Positions 17,593 to 25,641 of a stretch of 64,000 nt of DNA are shown one piece after another; the first letter of the stretch is position 1, and each line of letters begins with the position of its first letter. The stretch comes from Bacteroidales bacterium (GTDB taxonomy: Bacteria; Bacteroidota; Bacteroidia; Bacteroidales; P3). Location: NCBI GenBank assembly GCA_017451385.1, contig JAFSPS010000042.1:175524-239523 (forward strand). Reading direction: 5' to 3'. The notes beneath the pieces are model-generated. The model did not search any database and had not been told where the DNA came from. It saw only the letters and a list, made by a program, of their open reading frames with translations. A program made the position numbers and the translations under genes.

Positions 17593-18717
17593 ATGATAGT
17601 CAAGACTGTTGGCCGTGGCCAAGAGAATAGTATCGTCATCAATGATGACAAAGTGAGCCGCACGCATCTGCAAATAGTGCAAGATGACAATGGAAATATT
17701 TCTGTTGTTGATTTAGGTTCATCCAATGGTACTTATGTTAATGGCAGACGTATTGTTAGTGAGGCTCGATTGAAGAAGGGTGATGAGGTGCGAATAGGGG
17801 ATACTATTTTGCATTGGGAGAATTATTTGTCCCCACACCCCCCACAGACGCATAAAACACAATCAGCAGTCTCAAATTCGGCACAGCAATCCAAAGCGAC
17901 TTTGAATAAGAAGTGGTTGTACGCCGCTGGTGCGGTGGTGACGCTTGTAATCATCGGCGGTATAATCTTATTGGTTAGAAATTCTAAAGATGCGGAAAGA
18001 AAGCAGCAGGAATTGATGGCAGAAAACGAAATGTATCGTAATAAATCAGCCGAATTGGAAAAGAAACAGCATGAACAGGGCATCTTTCATGATGAATATG
18101 AAAAAGCTGTGAGCGAAGCTTTCGAGACACAGTCGGCTAAAGAGAAAAAAATAATCAAGGATATGGCAGATTCACTGGACAAAGCACGGAAAAGAAGTAA
18201 TGCTGAACTTGAAAGAACAAAACAACAAAATGATAGTAAAGTCAGGGAGGAACGGGAAAAAGCGGAGAAAGCTAAAAAAGAAGCTCAACAAAAACTGGAA
18301 GCTGCAAATGTTGAAAAGGATGCAGCTATTAAATCTGCCAATGATAAAGCAACAGAAGAAATGGCGAAGGCAAGGCTTTCCGAACGCAAGTTGCAACTAA
18401 CATATACATTCGATGATGTGCTAAATAAGGCCAAGAAAGACGGGACATTAAATCTGATTTGCAAAGTTTTGTTTCCGGACAAAAAGTTAAAAAATGAAGA
18501 TGACCGTTATAATGCTATCAAAGATGAATTTAAAAAAAGGATAAATGCATCGGATACAAATACATGTAATGAGATAATAGATATAGTAAAGAAGCCTAAA
18601 CAAAAATTGGAAAAAATGGCAAAGGAACGTAATTCTCCGATACTTAATAAAACTGCCAAATCGGGAGACAAAGGCGGTATTAATCCTAACGATACTATTA
18701 CGGCAAAACAGAAATGA
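17593..18717 (+). CDS. FHA-domain membrane protein with long coiled coil
   Basis: 374 aa. The N-terminal FHA (about 1-78) has TVGRGQENSIVI, SRTHLQI and SSNGTYVNGRRI. A single transmembrane helix (about 103-127, LYAAGAVVTLVIIGGIILLV) is followed by about 120 residues of Lys/Glu-rich heptad-like coiled coil. A small helical segment and a basic tail end the protein. The FHA would be cytoplasmic and the coiled coil periplasmic. The gene is noticeably A-rich. It starts 6 bp after the phosphatase gene, and its stop overlaps the kinase start by 4 bp (ATGA), so the three are translationally coupled. Confidence 0.83.
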   Translation: MIVKTVGRGQENSIVINDDKVSRTHLQIVQDDNGNISVVDLGSSNGTYVNGRRIVSEARLKKGDEVRIGDTILHWENYLSPHPPQTHKTQSAVSNSAQQSKATLNKKWLYAAGAVVTLVIIGGIILLVRNSKDAERKQQELMAENEMYRNKSAELEKKQHEQGIFHDEYEKAVSEAFETQSAKEKKIIKDMADSLDKARKRSNAELERTKQQNDSKVREEREKAEKAKKEAQQKLEAANVEKDAAIKSANDKATEEMAKARLSERKLQLTYTFDDVLNKAKKDGTLNLICKVLFPDKKLKNEDDRYNAIKDEFKKRINASDTNTCNEIIDIVKKPKQKLEKMAKERNSPILNKTAKSGDKGGINPNDTITAKQK

Positions 18718-19583
18718 ACGACTTGCCACGTTTAGATAATTATGATGTGGTCCGCCTTGTTGCGGAGGGTGGCACTGCTCGTGTCTATTGGGGTATAGAC
18801 AAGCGTAGCGGATATGCTGTAGCCATCAAAGAGCTAAAATTGCGACACATGAGCAATGCTGCGGTGCGTGATAAATTTCGCAATATGGAGACTCAGTTGA
18901 TGCTGTACGCTCAGCATCCAAATATTCCCCGGCTGGTGGACTTCATAGACTTGCCAATGCAAAACCAGATGTTTCTCGTGATGGAGTTTATAGAGGGACG
19001 CAGTTTGGAACATTATATATACCGTGAAATGGGACTCATTCCAGAACAACGGGCGTTGCCCATGTTTTTGGAGCTTCTGGATACCGTAGCCTTCCTTCAT
19101 AATCTGCGAATACCCCACATGGGAATTAATGATGGTGTTTTGCATCTTGACATCAAGTCTAATAATGTAATGCTCATGCCTAATGGGAAAATAAAACTCA
19201 TAGACCTTGGTATAGCATCACGTATAGGTGCTGACGATAGCACGGGATTTGGCACGCCGGCCTATATGCCTCCAGAACAGTCAAATGGTGGACGCATAGG
19301 CAAATATACAGACATTTTTGCGTTAGGGGTTATGCTTTTCGAGATGCTGACAGGCAGGCTGCCGTTCACTTCGGATAGACCCAATCCTCGCGACTATAGG
19401 CATGAAATCAGAAACAAGATACAGTATGAGCCTACACCGCTGATGAAAAAGTTTTACCCTCCAATTACAGACAACTTGCAACATATAGTTGACCTTGCTT
19501 TGGCGAAAGACCCTGCACAACGCTTTCAGAGATGCGAGGATTTTGCTGATAGCATAAAGACATATATGAGAGAAAGAAGATAG
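18714..19583 (+). CDS. Ser/Thr protein kinase (soluble, Hanks type)
   Basis: 289 aa, a bare kinase domain. It has the glycine loop AEGGTARVYWG (17-27), Lys39 (AIKELK), catalytic HLDIKSNN with Asp146, DLG at 164-166 in place of DFG, and GTPAYMPPEQ near residue 182. HRD is HLD, so it is a non-RD kinase that probably does not need activation-loop phosphorylation. There is no transmembrane segment or PASTA domain. It overlaps the preceding FHA gene by 4 bp and precedes the ATPase gene by 5 bp. It probably phosphorylates Thr residues recognised by the FHA proteins, including the ATPase's own FHA domain. Confidence 0.9.
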   Translation: MNDLPRLDNYDVVRLVAEGGTARVYWGIDKRSGYAVAIKELKLRHMSNAAVRDKFRNMETQLMLYAQHPNIPRLVDFIDLPMQNQMFLVMEFIEGRSLEHYIYREMGLIPEQRALPMFLELLDTVAFLHNLRIPHMGINDGVLHLDIKSNNVMLMPNGKIKLIDLGIASRIGADDSTGFGTPAYMPPEQSNGGRIGKYTDIFALGVMLFEMLTGRLPFTSDRPNPRDYRHEIRNKIQYEPTPLMKKFYPPITDNLQHIVDLALAKDPAQRFQRCEDFADSIKTYMRERR

Positions 19584-19588
19584 TAAAA

Positions 19589-22500
19589 ATGAAAGAGATT
19601 ACCATAGGAAAACTTCCGGACAATAATATCGTCATCGATAATCCGAAGGTCAGCAGGCACCATGCAAAAATAGTCATGGATAAGCTTGGTATTTATACAC
19701 TGGTGGACCTTCAAAGCACTAATGGCTCGTATGTGAATGGGCGCAAAGTCAAAGGCTCGCAAACTATCAAGCCCGGAGATAGGATAATGTTGGCTAATGC
19801 TCCCATAACGGCTAATTGGGCGGCGCTGATGGAACAAACACCAGATTCAGATGCTAAACCGGCACCTGTGGTACAGCCATCTACTCCAACTAGAACAATG
19901 CCGCCATCGTCAGTGCTCTACGATTTTGATAAAGATGTGGATGCCTTGTTCTCGATTCATAGTGGACGGTTGAAACAGATTATTGCAGACTTTAAGAGTA
20001 TGCAACTCCCAATAAGACGTCGTTTTACGGTGCGGCATTTCTCCGAGGATGTGCTTGACCTTCTCATAGAACGTTATGATTTTGTAGGCATACAATTATC
20101 TACTTTCCTAAAAAAGCTGGAGCGCGAGTGTGCTGCCTTTCAGGCTGAGTACGACTCCGACATGAAGAAATTAGATATCACCTACCAGTACCGTTTGAGC
20201 AATAGTGCTAATGATGACGAACTTGCCAATGGCTTGAGCGAGGTGGATAACAGACGTGGCGAGATGAAGCGTAATTATGAGGCGATGAGTAAGAGCGTGA
20301 TGCCGATGGTGAGTTCTCTCATGGGTGAATATTATACGAGTAATCCGCCGCTATTTACCGAACGTATGGCACTGGCACCAGCAGACTCGCCTATATGGAA
20401 GACCCTTGTACGCCAGGACGATGAGGTTCAGAAGACGTTCTACATGGGCGAAGAAGTGGGCCGGTATGCAATTCTGCAAGAAACTGTAGAGTTGAAAAAA
20501 CGCGTATATGTACAAAGCCTTTATGGTGGAAATCTTATCTACAAATACTCCAAGAAACAGAGGTCGTTGTGCTTTGATGTTGTCAATACGTTGATAGGCC
20601 GCATGCTGGCAGCTGCACCAAATGGGAATATGCGCATAGTGATGGTGGACTTAAACGAGATGGAGGGCACCAGTAGCACTTTCAAGGCTTTAAATAAGAA
20701 CATATACAAAGTCGTTTCTCGATATGACGAATTCGTCACGCTCTTAAATGCCGAAGTTTCGCGAACGGAGAGCATCATACAAAATCTGTTGCAAGGCGAC
20801 ATAACCAATATAGCAGAATACAACCATAACAAGACAGAAAAAGTTGCATACAATATATGGGTTCTAAAGGATATCCCTGTGGGATATGGCAATGACCTTG
20901 GGACGAGGTTGTCCAAGATTGTTCGCGGTGGTCCACGAGCAGGTGTTTCGGTTATTGCGTTAATTGACGATGATGAGGTGAGTCGTTCGGAGGAAGCGCA
21001 GAAAAACTTTCAGCAATTTCAGAATGTCTTAAATGTGGATTCTTGTGAAACCTACGATTTCACAAGAGCTGATGATGCGGAGTCGTTGAAATCTTCTTCA
21101 AGGGTTCTTTATGAGTCGTTTCCAGATAGCATAATCTCGTCTATCGTTAGGAAGGTCAACAAGGGTTTGGAAACGAAAGAAGAGACGATATTGAAATTCA
21201 CCGAGTACATGTTGCCGAAAAACGACTGGTGGACTGGGCAGAGTGCCAATCGTATAGACCTTCCATTCGGACTAACAAAGGAGATGAGGACCACAGCTCT
21301 GCAGATTACACAGGAAAGTGGGCAGAACACGGCTGTGGTAATAGGTATTCCGGGCTCTGGCAAGAGTGTTTTCTTGCACACAATCATAGCAAGTGCTATC
21401 ACACGCTATTCGCCTGTCGAATTACAGGTCTATCTGCTTGACTTCTCGGGTGTGGAATTCAACGTTTATGCCAAACATAAATTACCTCATGCTCGTGTCA
21501 TTGCCCCCGAGGCGGAACGTGAATTTGGACTAAGTATATTGCGCGAGGTGTTTGAGGAGGGCAATCGACGTATGGCTCTTTGCAGGGAAAATGGTGTTAC
21601 CAACATCGTAGAGCTGAAGCGTGTTAATTCTGAGCTGATAGTGCCGCGCTTGCTTATAATTATTGATGAGTTCCAAAAGATATTCGAAATAGAGAATGAC
21701 AACATAAGCAAGGATGCTAATGCTAAGATACATGCTATAATCCAAGAGTATCGCAAGTTTGGCATCAATCTTATCCTTGCCACACAAAAGCTACCAGCCA
21801 AAAGTACTGTTCCTTACGACTTGATAGCAAACCGTGTGGTATTCAAGAGCGACCCGAATGATTTTAACAACCTGATAAAATGGTCTAATTCTGTTCCTCA
21901 GCCGCGTTTCCAGACTGGAACCTGCGTGTATAACAACGAGTCGGGAGCTGAAGTTGCCAATTGCTTTACCCGTTCCTATTTCATCAATGCTTCAAAAGAG
22001 TTGGAAACGCTCTTGGATGAGGTGTCTGAATTTGCTAACATGCATTCCGAGAAGATGGATGAACATGAACTCCGCATTTTCCGCAGCGATGAGTTGCCGA
22101 GGTTCTCCAAGCGTGTCCTTGCCTCACGCCACCTCAAAACAGCGGACAAACCTCGTGAAGTGGGTGTGTATTTGGGCGAAAGCATTGCCATTGCGCCATG
22201 TCATGTGTATGTGCCGCTTACCAAGGATAGCAACAACAATATCTTGATAATAGGCGGCGAACCAAAGGTTGCCAAGGGAATAGCGTATCATTCTATGTTG
22301 TCGGAAATCTCGGCACATACGGAAAAGACCTGCAATGTTATTCTGATGAATTTTATGATGGAGGATGACCCTATGCAAGGATTATTCAAGAGCGATATGT
22401 TTGCCTCCGTAACTGAGTATTGCAATATAAAAGAAGTCAAGGGCGCGGACGACGTGGAGGACTATTTACGTTTCGTAAAAGACAATGTGATAGACGCTCG

Positions 22501-22900
22501 CAAAAATGACCCATCTTTGCCTTTGGGGCATTTCTACATCAACATTTTTGAGTTCCAACGCGGACGTATGTTTGATGGTACAGGAAGTCGTGGCGACATG
22601 GAGTCAGAATGTGCAATCCTGTTGGAGTATATTTTAAAGAACGGTCCAATGGTGGGGGTGTTCACTATACTTCATGTGGATAATTTGTCCAATCTTGGAC
22701 GATTGGGTTACAATGCACAACAGATGTTCTGTCATCGCATCGCCTTACAGATGCCAGAACGTGATTCCGACAAGATAGTAGGCAATTCTGCGGCAAACAA
22801 ATTGTTGGTTCTCAATCGTCCGGCATCTATTTACCGTGCGCTATACTACAACAATGTCAATAACTCCGTTACGAAATTCAAACCATACGGCTTGAAATAA
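19589..22900 (+). CDS. FHA-FtsK/SpoIIIE ATPase, EssC/EccC-like
   Basis: 1103 aa. The N-terminal FHA (1-80) has TIGKLPDNNIVI, SRHHAKI and STNGSYVNGRKV. A helical middle region runs from about 110 to 550. The main P-loop ATPase core has Walker A GIPGSGKS (586-593) and Walker B LLIIIDEFQ (Asp693-Glu694), with LILATQKLPAK after it as in FtsK/EssC proteins. A second C-terminal ATPase-like unit (about 865-1103) has a decayed P-loop GGEPKVAKG (889-897) and no acidic Walker B pair (INIFEFQ). An FHA-FtsK order with degenerate downstream ATPase units is characteristic of EssC of type VII secretion. Unlike EssC, no clear transmembrane pair is visible. It is followed directly by WXG100-like genes. Alternative: a DNA-pumping FtsK relative. 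Confidence 0.8.
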   Translation: MKEITIGKLPDNNIVIDNPKVSRHHAKIVMDKLGIYTLVDLQSTNGSYVNGRKVKGSQTIKPGDRIMLANAPITANWAALMEQTPDSDAKPAPVVQPSTPTRTMPPSSVLYDFDKDVDALFSIHSGRLKQIIADFKSMQLPIRRRFTVRHFSEDVLDLLIERYDFVGIQLSTFLKKLERECAAFQAEYDSDMKKLDITYQYRLSNSANDDELANGLSEVDNRRGEMKRNYEAMSKSVMPMVSSLMGEYYTSNPPLFTERMALAPADSPIWKTLVRQDDEVQKTFYMGEEVGRYAILQETVELKKRVYVQSLYGGNLIYKYSKKQRSLCFDVVNTLIGRMLAAAPNGNMRIVMVDLNEMEGTSSTFKALNKNIYKVVSRYDEFVTLLNAEVSRTESIIQNLLQGDITNIAEYNHNKTEKVAYNIWVLKDIPVGYGNDLGTRLSKIVRGGPRAGVSVIALIDDDEVSRSEEAQKNFQQFQNVLNVDSCETYDFTRADDAESLKSSSRVLYESFPDSIISSIVRKVNKGLETKEETILKFTEYMLPKNDWWTGQSANRIDLPFGLTKEMRTTALQITQESGQNTAVVIGIPGSGKSVFLHTIIASAITRYSPVELQVYLLDFSGVEFNVYAKHKLPHARVIAPEAEREFGLSILREVFEEGNRRMALCRENGVTNIVELKRVNSELIVPRLLIIIDEFQKIFEIENDNISKDANAKIHAIIQEYRKFGINLILATQKLPAKSTVPYDLIANRVVFKSDPNDFNNLIKWSNSVPQPRFQTGTCVYNNESGAEVANCFTRSYFINASKELETLLDEVSEFANMHSEKMDEHELRIFRSDELPRFSKRVLASRHLKTADKPREVGVYLGESIAIAPCHVYVPLTKDSNNNILIIGGEPKVAKGIAYHSMLSEISAHTEKTCNVILMNFMMEDDPMQGLFKSDMFASVTEYCNIKEVKGADDVEDYLRFVKDNVIDARKNDPSLPLGHFYINIFEFQRGRMFDGTGSRGDMESECAILLEYILKNGPMVGVFTILHVDNLSNLGRLGYNAQQMFCHRIALQMPERDSDKIVGNSAANKLLVLNRPASIYRALYYNNVNNSVTKFKPYGLK

Positions 22901-22962
22901 CCAACTATAAACAATAATATAATTAATTATTTTTTTATTAACCAAACCCAAAATTTATCATT

Positions 22963-23250
22963 ATGGCATCAACAGTTATTAATGACCATGAGTCTATCCA
23001 TGCCTATCGTGGAAAGATTAGCAATGCTATTGAGAAATTGGAAAAACAGCTTCGTAAAACGGAAATGGCTGTTGAAACGGTATCTGCCAGTTGGCAAGAT
23101 AGCAACTTTCAGGAATTTCGAACCAATTTCGAGGCGGACAAGGAGCCAATAAGGCAACTTTGTAATATATTGCGCAACTATGAGGGCAATCTCCTCTATC
23201 AATTGGAGGAGAAGCTAAAAGTGTATAAAAGCGGACCCACTCATTTGTAG
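22963..23250 (+). CDS. WXG100-like small helical protein (WQD variant)
   Basis: 95 aa, no signal peptide and highly helical. The motif SWQDSNFQEF puts Trp44-Gln45-Asp46 at the predicted turn between two long helices, with Phe52 eight residues after the Trp. Canonical WXG100 (EsxA/ESAT-6) proteins are about 100 aa with W-x-G near residue 43 and an aromatic at the same distance. The Gly position is Asp here, shared by all related proteins in this cluster. No YxxxD/E export signal is obvious near the C-terminus. It follows the EssC-like ATPase by 62 bp. It is likely an ESX-type substrate or chaperone; unproven. Confidence 0.65.
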   Translation: MASTVINDHESIHAYRGKISNAIEKLEKQLRKTEMAVETVSASWQDSNFQEFRTNFEADKEPIRQLCNILRNYEGNLLYQLEEKLKVYKSGPTHL

Positions 23251-23270
23251 AAAACAAATAGACTGCTATT

Positions 23271-23978
23271 ATGACTAATTCAGGTGCTTATATAAGCGAT
23301 GTCCATTTGTTGGAAGAACTAAACAACGTGATAGTCTCCTCCAGCGAATCAATGTCGAACATAGACGCGAATGTCGGTAGCTACATCAACGGGGTCAAGG
23401 AGAGTCTATGTCGCCAACTTGACTTCATACAGACCAAACTGACGGAAGCCGAAAACGCATTGAGTGATGCGGAAACAAACCTGAACATGTGCCAGTCAGC
23501 ACAAGCATTGGCTTCGGCTATGGGCACAGTTGGCCCAAGCTGTGCGATGGAGGAATGTGCTGTACAAACGGCAAGAGCAGAGGTGGAGAAATGGAGAATG
23601 AGATACGAGCAGGGACAACAAATTGTTGGAGAATGTGAACGCGAAATAGCGGAGTATAACGGCCCTGCTGGCGGTCATGCACTAATCCGCACCTTGTGTG
23701 AGCAACAGACTCCCGATGCTTCACGTTATCTCAATGTCTGTATTGAAAGGCTCAATGACATTTTGGCTACCGATATGGGGAGCAATGTTGGAATGATTGA
23801 TGGTGGTATTGAAAAAAGACAAATCCACCCAACTGCTGACAATAACCATTCCGATACTTCTCGAATAACCTTTGGACCGACTGTTGCAGATGCCAACGGT
23901 GATTCCAAACAATTGGAATGTTGTCCTAATTGCGGAAGGCCACTTCTGTTATGCACCTGTATGAATGACCATGTATAA
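23271..23978 (+). CDS. Helical protein with C-terminal cysteine (zinc-ribbon-like) motif
   Basis: 235 aa, no signal peptide or transmembrane segment. Residues 1-150 are predominantly helical and coiled-coil-like, with Ala/Glu/Gln-rich heptads. A central segment (about 125-180) is followed by a polar linker. The extreme C-terminus has CCPNCGRPLLLCTC, a possible zinc knuckle. No known family is recognised. Position between two WQD-type genes (20 bp on each side) suggests a partner, chaperone or substrate of the same system, comparable in size to LXG-type N-terminal domains, though no LXG motif is seen. Confidence 0.55.
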   Translation: MTNSGAYISDVHLLEELNNVIVSSSESMSNIDANVGSYINGVKESLCRQLDFIQTKLTEAENALSDAETNLNMCQSAQALASAMGTVGPSCAMEECAVQTARAEVEKWRMRYEQGQQIVGECEREIAEYNGPAGGHALIRTLCEQQTPDASRYLNVCIERLNDILATDMGSNVGMIDGGIEKRQIHPTADNNHSDTSRITFGPTVADANGDSKQLECCPNCGRPLLLCTCMNDHV

Positions 23979-23998
23979 TGGCGTAAAAAAAGAAGATT

Positions 23999-24247
23999 AT
24001 GAGTAATTGTCCAGATTTTGTACATCAAGTGCAAGAAGTCGAACGGAGGTTTTCGTCCGAGTGGCAAATAGTTCAAAACGGTTGGCAAGACAGTGTTGCT
24101 GAGCGATTTCATCAGGAGGCTGTTGAATCTATTACCCGGAGTCTTTCGCAATACATAAGTGGAATAGGTTTAAGTGGTTACGGCCTCGAACGGTTATTGC
24201 TGCAGATGGACAGCCATTTGCAGCAGATGGAGTCTCTAACTCAGTAA
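23999..24247 (+). CDS. Short WXG100-like helical protein (WQD variant)
   Basis: 82 aa. GWQDSVAERF places Trp29-Gln30-Asp31 with Phe37 eight residues later, the same W-Q-D-x5-F pattern as in the 22963 and 24370 proteins. The N-terminal helix is shorter than in typical WXG100 proteins. The C-terminal half is a Leu/Gln-rich amphipathic helix. No signal peptide. It is 20 bp after the preceding gene. Given its size it could be the small partner of a heterodimer with a longer WQD protein, as EsxA/EsxB pairs are; this is inference. Confidence 0.58.
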   Translation: MSNCPDFVHQVQEVERRFSSEWQIVQNGWQDSVAERFHQEAVESITRSLSQYISGIGLSGYGLERLLLQMDSHLQQMESLTQ

Positions 24248-24369
24248 AAAAATGTTTCATGGCATTGAGACTGTCTTGTTGAATCGTAACCATCATAGAA
24301 CGCATAGAATATGCTAATGCAAATTATGCAATAATAAAAAATGATAATATCCTATTTAATGGTAAAAAT

Positions 24370-24654
24370 ATGAGTAGTAATGCTATAACGAGTTCAGCCG
24401 CTTTGATTGAACTCCAAAATGACTTGACACAATTGTCAGCATCCCTGCATAACATTTTCGACCTGATGAATACCGATATGAAACAGGTTGGCACAGCATG
24501 GCAGGATGGCAAATACGAAGAATTCGTAAACGGATACAAGCCACAGATCAACAAATGCGAGGAGATATCTGTTCGGTATTCTGAGTGGTGCAAAAAGGTC
24601 CTTGCACCGACAATCGAAAATGTTATCGCTGTGGAGAATACAGATGTCGTAGGA
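24370..24654 (+). repeat. Direct repeat encoding the shared N-terminal module, copy 1
   Basis: About 285 bp coding for residues 1-95; nearly identical to 25105-25389. Most of the base differences are silent, so the protein sequence has been kept by selection or gene conversion. Confidence 0.92.
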
Positions 24655-25080
24655 AATGGAGGAGGAACTGTTGGTGCTGTCGCTGGCGGTGCAGTAGCTA
24701 CTGTAGGTGTGGCCAGTGGATTTAACATTGATGGAAAAAACGACATCATTGGGAAATCATCGAAAAATAAAAGTTCTAATCTGAATTCTTCTGTTCGTAG
24801 CAATGTAAAAAATGGTTTAGCAAATGAACATTGCGAAGAAATGTATGGGGAAGGATATCATGCAGAGTCTCTGAAACAAGGAGAAACCGCACACGAACAT
24901 TTGGCGTATAGTGTCACAACCAATGGCGAAACTACGAAAGGTTCTGTCGATGCGGATCTCAATGCCAAAATATTGGGGTTTGGAGGTGAAATTAAATCCA
25001 AAATGGAGTATGATAGTGGTGGACAATCTAAAAAGATTGATGCCAGTTCGAGTTTCAACTGTGTCCCAGATAATGAATAA
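24370..25080 (+). CDS. WQD-type WXG100-like N-terminal domain with long variable C-terminal region (copy 1)
   Basis: 236 aa. Residues 1-95 form a WXG100-like unit (TAWQDGKYEEFVNGY; Trp44, Asp46, Phe52). A Gly/Ala/Val-rich stretch (about 95-120) follows, then a polar, repeat-poor tail of about 115 residues with no recognised enzyme fold. The first 95 residues differ from those of the next gene at only three positions (28, 42, 57), while the tails are unrelated. A WXG100-like delivery module joined to different C-terminal payloads is how polymorphic toxin or effector families look; here no catalytic motif or immunity gene could be identified. Confidence 0.65.
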   Translation: MSSNAITSSAALIELQNDLTQLSASLHNIFDLMNTDMKQVGTAWQDGKYEEFVNGYKPQINKCEEISVRYSEWCKKVLAPTIENVIAVENTDVVGNGGGTVGAVAGGAVATVGVASGFNIDGKNDIIGKSSKNKSSNLNSSVRSNVKNGLANEHCEEMYGEGYHAESLKQGETAHEHLAYSVTTNGETTKGSVDADLNAKILGFGGEIKSKMEYDSGGQSKKIDASSSFNCVPDNE

Positions 25081-25104
25081 AAAACACTAAAAAAACTAAT
25101 AAAT

Positions 25105-25389
25105 ATGAGTAGTAATGCTATAACGAGTTCAGCCGCTTTGATTGAACTCCAAAATGATTTGACACAATTGTCAGCATCCTTGCATATCATTTTCGACCTG
25201 ATGAATACCGATATGAAGCAGGTCGGCGCAGCATGGCAGGATGGCAAATACGAAGAATTCGTAAACGGATACAGACCGCAAATCAACAAATGTGAGGAGA
25301 TATCTGTTCGGTATTCTGAGTGGTGTAAAAAAGTCCTTGCTCCGACAATCGAAAATGTCATCGCTGTGGAGAATACAGATGTTGTTGGA
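25105..25389 (+). repeat. Direct repeat encoding the shared N-terminal module, copy 2
   Basis: Second copy of the block at 24370-24654, in tandem and in the same orientation. Similarity drops sharply after codon 95. Confidence 0.92.
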
Positions 25390-25500
25390 GCCGGAGCAGG
25401 CGTTGGTGCTGCCAGCATAGGTGATACATCGACGGGCGGCGGAAGCACTGTTGCTTCTGGCGGTGTCGGTGACAAATTCAGCGAATTTAATCTCGGCTGA
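25105..25500 (+). CDS. WQD-type WXG100-like protein, copy 2 with short tail
   Basis: 131 aa. Residues 1-95 repeat the module of the preceding gene with substitutions N28I, T42A and K57R. The remaining 36 residues are Gly/Ala/Ser-rich and end in DKFSEFNLG. It starts 24 bp after copy 1. It may be a stand-alone, near-canonical WXG100-size partner of copy 1, or a cassette that lost its effector tail. There is no signal peptide. Confidence 0.65.
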   Translation: MSSNAITSSAALIELQNDLTQLSASLHIIFDLMNTDMKQVGAAWQDGKYEEFVNGYRPQINKCEEISVRYSEWCKKVLAPTIENVIAVENTDVVGAGAGVGAASIGDTSTGGGSTVASGGVGDKFSEFNLG

Positions 25501-25563
25501 TACGACAATCCGAATATATCGATTAATAGATTTTCGGATGGAATAACTTAGATTCACCTATTT

Positions 25564-25592
25564 GTAGAGACATCAAGTTGTGATGTCTCTAC
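25564..25592 (+). repeat. Perfect 12-bp inverted repeat (hairpin) inside the cluster
   Basis: GTAGAGACATCA (25564-25575), loop AGTTG, TGATGTCTCTAC (25581-25592). No T-run follows, so it is more likely an mRNA processing or stability hairpin, or a weak terminator, than a classical one. Its presence argues for the downstream start at 25642. Confidence 0.8.
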
Positions 25593-25641
25593 TATGGGTG
25601 TTATCAATGTTGGAATATTATTACAAACAACATCCAATATT

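Noticed and set aside
13113-19583. Tellurite-resistance TerY-P module
   Set aside because: vWA, PP2C and kinase are present, but no TerD, TerC or related Ter genes occur and the vWA is exported and FHA-fused.
25594-25641. Upstream start for the zinc-finger protein
   Set aside because: Would place 16 residues before a perfect signal peptide and begin immediately after a stable hairpin; ATG 25642 is preferred.
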